Origin: JBAXLO01 sp037134755
GTDB lineage: Bacteria; Bacteroidota; Bacteroidia; Bacteroidales; JACABE01
DNA length: 8,675 nt
Direction: 5' to 3'
Assembly (NCBI GenBank): GCA_037134755.1
Contig: JBAXLO010000199.1
Span: 1-8,675 of the forward strand
Shown here: one piece after another, positions 5,601-8,675 of the stretch
How positions within the stretch are numbered: the stretch's first letter is position 1
Layout: each line of letters begins with the position of its first letter
Notes under the pieces: generated by a model
What the model was told of the DNA's origin: nothing
Database searches by the model: none
The model's input: the letters and a program-made list of their open reading frames with translations, nothing else
Program-made: the position numbers and the translations under genes

Positions 5601-7268
5601 AGAAAGCTAAAAGATATTGAATTAACAAAGCTTTATTTAGCAGTAGAGCAAAGTCCTGTTTCGATAGTAATTACCGATAAGGATGCAAAAATTGAATATG
5701 TAAACTTAGCATTTCAAGTTACTACAGGTTATTCTATTGATGAATTAATTGGTAATAACCCAAAGATTCTTAAATCAGGAAAGACAGATAAATCAGTTTA
5801 CGAAGATTTATGGGCAACTATTTTGAATGGTGATAACTGGCACGGAGAATGGATTAATAAAAAGAAAAATGAAGAGTTATATTGGGAATCTATTTCAATA
5901 ACACCAATATATGATGAAAACAAAATAATAACTAATTTCTTAGCTATTAAACAAGACATAACTGAAAGAAAAAAAGCTGAACAAGAAATATATGAATTAA
6001 ATGCAAACCTAGAAAATAAAGTTAAGGAAAGGACTTTGCAATTAGCTGAAATTAATTCTAATTTACAGAATGAAATAGAAGTAAGAGTAAAAGCTGAAGA
6101 AGAAATGAAAATAGCTAAATTAGAAGCTGAACAAGCTAATTTAGCAAAAAGTGAATTTCTATCCAGAATGAGCCATGAATTACGAACACCAATGAATTCT
6201 ATACTAGGTTTTGCTCAATTACTCGGCATGGGAGAACTTAACCAAGGACAAAAAAAAGGAGTAAATCATATACTAAATAGTGGTAAGCATCTTTTGAATT
6301 TAATAAATGAAGTTCTCGACATCTCGCGTATCGAAGCCGGACGACTTTCTTTATCAATGGAACCGGTACAGATAAATGGCATTATAATGGAATCAATTGA
6401 TATTGTTCGTCCCCATACTGCCGAAAAACAAATAACATTAGAATTAATTGAAACATCCACCAATCAACTTTTTGTGAAAGCTGATAAACAACGATTAAAG
6501 CAAGTTTTGATAAATTTAATAAACAATGCTGTTAAATATAATAAAACTAAAGGTTCAGTAATTATAAAAACTGAATTAATATCACATAATCTATCTGATT
6601 TAGATCCTATAAGAATTTCAATTATAGATAACGGCATAGGAATTTCGGATGAAAATATCCCAAAGTTATTTAATCCTTTTGAAAGAGCAGGAGCTGATAA
6701 AACAGCAACTGAAGGAACAGGATTAGGATTATCAGTTGTTAAAAAGCTAGTTGAAGCAATGGGAGGTACTATTGGTGTTGAAAGTAAAGAGGGAGAGGGA
6801 AGTACATTCTGGTTTGAATTACCTCAAAGTGGAAACCAAATAAAAAAAGCAGAAGAATCTGGTTATTTTGGAATAGATACTAAGTTAGAAGATAAAAAAG
6901 GTACTATATTATATATAGAAGACAATAATTCAAATACTGAATTGGTTGAACATATACTCAAAGCCCAGCGTCCAAGTATCCGTCTAATAACTAGTACTAA
7001 TGGTAAAGAAGCTGTGAAATTAGCTATTGATAACAAACCTGATTTAATTTTACTTGATCTTAACCTACCTGATATACATGGTAGCGAAGTATTAAACCTT
7101 CTAATGAATAATGAATCTACAAAATCAATTCCTGTAATAATTATTACAGCTGATGCTATGTCAAACCAAAATAAAAAGCTAATAAATGCAGGAGCAAAAG
7201 CTTATTTAACAAAGTCACTTGATTTGACTATATTTATAGAAGAAATAGATAAATATTTAATTAATTAA
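2664..7268 (+). CDS. Multi-PAS/GAF hybrid sensor histidine kinase, main part
   Basis: Open frame of 1,534 codons, in frame with 2346-2645; the TTG at 2664 is only the first possible restart after the amber codon. Predicted to autophosphorylate on histidine and pass phosphate to its own receiver. Order, in residues from 2664: rest of PAS1 (1-45); PAS2 (54-175); GAF (186-346, GRGTTGTAIREGK); PAS3 (363-485); PAS4 (489-602); PAS5 (612-735); PAS6 (738-858); PAS7 (865-985); PAS8 (989-1102); coiled coil (1103-1165); HisKA with H1171 in SHELRTP; HATPase with N-box LINLINNAVKY, G1 DNGIGI and G2 GTGLGLS; and a C-terminal REC (1413-1533) with E1419/D1420, acceptor D1465, T1495 and K1517. All catalytic residues are present. 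PAS4 and PAS8 are about 59% identical by hand count and exactly 500 codons apart. The sensed signals are unknown. The kinase at 7311 follows after 42 bases, probably in the same operon, under the FNR-type site at 2215-2240. Confidence 0.9.
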   Translation: MKNDYKVPTKSGEIKWLHFSTKAIIKDGIFKGGSGTLIDITEKKQSEIALQQSEAQYKSIINASPDVITITDLEGKVLLVSPKALDMFGYDSSDDFKNRSLLEFIDVSDHERAANNLKKMFGGELWGAEDYKGVKKNGSTIDINVNGDFIKDENGQPINMVFVTRDITEKKIAEERVNNVQRIKSVISEINKTIVTEKDKDKLLKEVCDIIIDTGKFEMAWLGMINVDLQIVKPVYHYGKEDGYLSVIKSISIKDTPEGRGTTGTAIREGKYSVCNDFENDPRMLVWREEALKRNYRSSIALPFKLFGKVVGVISIYSSIKDNFNQEEINLLEEVVENINFALDSIETENKRIEAINALTQSEEKYRALFYESPDGYLIVKDGVFIDCNRAAEILIGGDRSAIIGKTPPEISPEYQPNGKKSIEYVDEVNKEAFESGKHLFEWYIKRVDGTIFLTQINLSAIDYDGGQALLVSWRDITQQREAEGNIRKLSQAVEQSPVSIVITNIDGDIVYANPKACETTGYNLDELIGKNPRVLKSGETKDEEYKVLWDNISTGNNWQGIFHNKKKTGEFYWESSNITPIFDSKGEITNYLAVKEDITERLETQYELQKSEERFRQISEQSKEVIWEIDAEGLFTYISSIAIEVFGYTPEEMIDKMHFYELVDTNDQDLTFIQALETIKKHIEIKDLISTITKKDGNKRIIITNGLPMFDNYGTFTGYRGVNIDITEKKLADDELIKFKTIVDKASYGKGISTLNGDLLYANEALAIMHGWEPKELEGKNLRIFTDESQKKRLKELIDKLFIEGSITSEEIEHVRKDGTTFPTLMSATVIYNDKNEPQYLAASAIDISELKQAEKALKESEESLNKAQEIAKLGSWEHNFITNELKCSDYYYTLLGLYLHEHKDDLYDYCISIVHPEDLSVVEYLQKNDYVENKPKIADMRLIMSDGSIKWLQNNVIPIFENGVLVGLKGVNIDITDRKLKDIELTKLYLAVEQSPVSIVITDKDAKIEYVNLAFQVTTGYSIDELIGNNPKILKSGKTDKSVYEDLWATILNGDNWHGEWINKKKNEELYWESISITPIYDENKIITNFLAIKQDITERKKAEQEIYELNANLENKVKERTLQLAEINSNLQNEIEVRVKAEEEMKIAKLEAEQANLAKSEFLSRMSHELRTPMNSILGFAQLLGMGELNQGQKKGVNHILNSGKHLLNLINEVLDISRIEAGRLSLSMEPVQINGIIMESIDIVRPHTAEKQITLELIETSTNQLFVKADKQRLKQVLINLINNAVKYNKTKGSVIIKTELISHNLSDLDPIRISIIDNGIGISDENIPKLFNPFERAGADKTATEGTGLGLSVVKKLVEAMGGTIGVESKEGEGSTFWFELPQSGNQIKKAEESGYFGIDTKLEDKKGTILYIEDNNSNTELVEHILKAQRPSIRLITSTNGKEAVKLAIDNKPDLILLDLNLPDIHGSEVLNLLMNNESTKSIPVIIITADAMSNQNKKLINAGAKAYLTKSLDLTIFIEEIDKYLIN

Positions 7269-7277
7269 CTTTATATA

Positions 7278-7301
7278 AAAACGATTAACAAAACGATTAA
7301 A
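7278..7301. repeat. Two tandem copies of AAAACGATTAA(C/A) between the kinase genes
   Basis: A 12-base unit repeats at 7278-7289 and 7290-7301, differing only in the last base, in the 42-base gap before the ATG at 7311. The gap holds no consensus -7 element, which favours cotranscription of both kinases. The repeat may be slippage or a small binding site. Confidence 0.5.
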
Positions 7302-7310
7302 ATTAAGAAA

Positions 7311-8495
7311 ATGATTGATGCTAGTTTAAAGAATGCTAATATTTTGATTGTTGATGATCAGGAAGCAAATATAGATGTTCTTGAAGGTTTACTTTTAATT
7401 CAAGGATATCTAAATATTAAAACCACAACAGACCCTAGGAATGTAGTTAGTTTGTTGTCAAGTTTTCAACCGGATATCATATTGCTGGATTTAGCGATGC
7501 CACATTTAAGTGGGTTTGAAGTATTGGAGCAAATAAAAGAAATAGTTCCAATAGCTTACTATTTACCAATACTTGTATTAACAGCAGATATTACATTAGA
7601 AGCTAGGGAGCGGGCACTTTCTAACGGTGCAAAAGATTTTCTGGTTAAGCCATTTGATTTGACTGAAGCAAATCTAAGAATACATAATTTACTTGAAACC
7701 CGTTATCTTTATCAACAACAAGAGAATCAAAATCACATTTTGGAAGAAAAAGTTAAAGAAAGAACAAAAGAATTAGTAATTGCTAAAGAAAAAGCTGAGG
7801 AAAGTGATCGATTAAAAACTGCATTTCTTAATAATATTTCGCATGAGATCAGAACTCCATTTAATGGAATAATTGGACTTCTATCTATGTTAATTGAGGA
7901 CGCAATTTCTAAAGAGGAAAAAGAAGAATATGTTAATATGATTAATTATAGTGCTGATAGATTAATGAATACAATAAATGACATTGTAGAAATCTCACAG
8001 ATTCAGGCTGAGAAAATAGAACTTTCAATATCAAAAGTAAATATTGATTATTTGATAAATGTTTTAATTGATAAATTTAAAACTCCAACAGAAAATAAAC
8101 AACTTGATTTAATTATAAAAAATAATTTACCGTCAAATATAGAAAATATAAATACTGATAAATTAAAATTAATAAGTATCCTATCATATATTATTGATAA
8201 TGCTATTAAATTTACAAATGCAGGAAATATAGAATTAGGAATAGATTATAATTCAGATTTTCTCATGTTTTTTGTAAAAGATACAGGAGTTGGTATTAAT
8301 AAAAATGATTATACTAAAATATTTGAACGATTTATGCAAGTTGATGTGTCAAATACAAGACTATACGAAGGTTCTGGTTTGGGTTTATCAATTGCAAAAA
8401 CATATACAGAAATACTTGGAGGGAAAATATGGGTCGAAAGTGAAATAAATAAAGGCTCAATATTTTACATATCTATACCCATTATAAGCAAGTAA
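7311..8495 (+). CDS. Response regulator/histidine kinase hybrid (REC-HisKA-HATPase)
   Basis: Soluble protein of 394 residues with ATG start and TAA stop. The N-terminal receiver (about 9-130) has the acidic pair D15/D16 in IVDDQ, acceptor D60 in ILLDLAMP, T91 in LTADI and K113 in LVKPF, so it is a complete phosphoacceptor. A coiled-coil linker (about 135-168, EEKVKERTKELVIAKEKAEE) leads to HisKA with H178 in SHEIRTP. The HATPase follows with N297 in IIDNAIKF, G1 DTGVGI (324-329), F-box IFERF and G2 GSGLGLSIAK (354-363). There is no membrane segment and no DNA-binding or Hpt domain. The layout suits an intermediate in a phosphorelay: REC may be charged by the upstream hybrid kinase and set the activity of its own kinase core. 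Position directly after that gene supports a functional pair; the final output lies elsewhere. An intact copy next to a disrupted partner gene is notable. Confidence 0.93.
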   Translation: MIDASLKNANILIVDDQEANIDVLEGLLLIQGYLNIKTTTDPRNVVSLLSSFQPDIILLDLAMPHLSGFEVLEQIKEIVPIAYYLPILVLTADITLEARERALSNGAKDFLVKPFDLTEANLRIHNLLETRYLYQQQENQNHILEEKVKERTKELVIAKEKAEESDRLKTAFLNNISHEIRTPFNGIIGLLSMLIEDAISKEEKEEYVNMINYSADRLMNTINDIVEISQIQAEKIELSISKVNIDYLINVLIDKFKTPTENKQLDLIIKNNLPSNIENINTDKLKLISILSYIIDNAIKFTNAGNIELGIDYNSDFLMFFVKDTGVGINKNDYTKIFERFMQVDVSNTRLYEGSGLGLSIAKTYTEILGGKIWVESEINKGSIFYISIPIISK

Positions 8496-8530
8496 TTATT
8501 TCATTGAAATTATAACTAAAATTTCAAACT

Positions 8531-8584
8531 TCTCTCTTTGGTAACAGCGCAAAATCGAAGTATTGGAGGAGGATTTTGGAGAGA
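8531..8584. repeat. Nested inverted repeats between kinase operon and 5S gene
   Basis: TCTCTC (8531-8536) is complementary to GAGAGA (8579-8584), and inside it AAAATC (8551-8556) to GATTTT (8572-8577). The arms could form a two-part stem in RNA of either strand. There is no U-tract for the plus strand, so this is not a standard terminator for the kinase operon. Just after the stop, ATTTCA-T-TGAAAT (8498-8510) is another weak hairpin. Confidence 0.35.
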
Positions 8585-8591
8585 TAACGGC

Positions 8592-8623
8592 AAAAAAAAA
8601 CCCCATCAAAACTGATGAGGTTT
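8592..8623 (-). terminator. Intrinsic terminator of the rRNA operon
   Basis: On the minus strand, about 10 bp of stem (8614-8623 with 8598-8607) with a 6-base loop is followed by a run of T, read from the A-run beginning at 8592. The pair between 8603 and 8618 is G-U on the minus strand but C-A on the plus strand, and the plus side has no clean T-run. Function is therefore directed leftward, ending transcription of the 5S gene about 10 bases beyond its 3' end. Confidence 0.88.
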
Positions 8624-8632
8624 AATAAAAGA

Positions 8633-8675
8633 TTGGCGGCGACCTACTCTCCCACAATTGCTGCAGTACCATTGG
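8633..8675 (-). rRNA. 5S ribosomal RNA, 3' portion (partial)
   Basis: The plus strand reads GGCGGCGACCTACTCTCCCA near its left edge, the reverse complement of the conserved 3' end of bacterial 5S rRNA (GGGAGAGTAGGTCGCC). CTGCAGTACCATTGG follows and matches the adjacent helix region. The gene is transcribed leftward and continues past the right edge of the window; only about 43 bases are present. By usual gene order the 23S gene would lie further right. The terminator at 8592-8623 follows immediately. Confidence 0.93.

Noticed and set aside
6266..6463. Open frame on the minus strand, 65 codons
   Set aside because: Antisense to the HisKA/HATPase region of the kinase, with no independent signals.

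Overview
The window is AT-rich chromosomal DNA that looks like a Bacteroidota genome. The evidence is promoter -7 elements of the TAnnTTTG type, no recognisable Shine-Dalgarno sequences, TAA as the stop of every intact gene, a Crp/Fnr regulator with the HTH wording typical of that phylum, and giant multi-PAS hybrid histidine kinases. I cannot place it below phylum.

Layout. Bases 1-120 hold a 21-bp tandem array. A leftward gene (170-1027) encodes a 285-residue protein of unknown function and has a long leader (about 1028-1205) with a GC-richer, possibly structured core. From 1200 to 1367 the DNA switches to rightward control signals. A perfect FNR-type dyad (TTGA-N6-TCAA) lies upstream of a 61-codon small ORF (1368-1553) and a Crp/Fnr-family regulator (1594-2196). 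A second, longer dyad (2215-2240) precedes a multi-PAS hybrid sensor kinase reading frame (2346-7268). That frame is interrupted by one in-frame TAG at 2643-2645, inside the first PAS domain. A second kinase with REC-HisKA-HATPase architecture (7311-8495) follows 42 bp later. The right edge is the 3' end of a leftward 5S rRNA gene (8633 onward) with its intrinsic terminator, convergent with the kinase operon.

How it may work together (inference). The Crp/Fnr protein has an E-xx-S-R recognition helix, the FNR-type signature for TTGA half sites. The two dyads have exactly such half sites, and each is centred 36.5 bp upstream of the last base of a -7 element with no -33 TTG. This suggests activator-dependent class II promoters, with the regulator controlling its own operon and the adjacent kinase operon. 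The two kinases contain two REC domains and two H-boxes but no Hpt or DNA-binding output, so the final output of any phosphorelay must lie outside the window. The best leads are the matched promoter pair and the single amber codon in an otherwise open 4.9-kb kinase gene.
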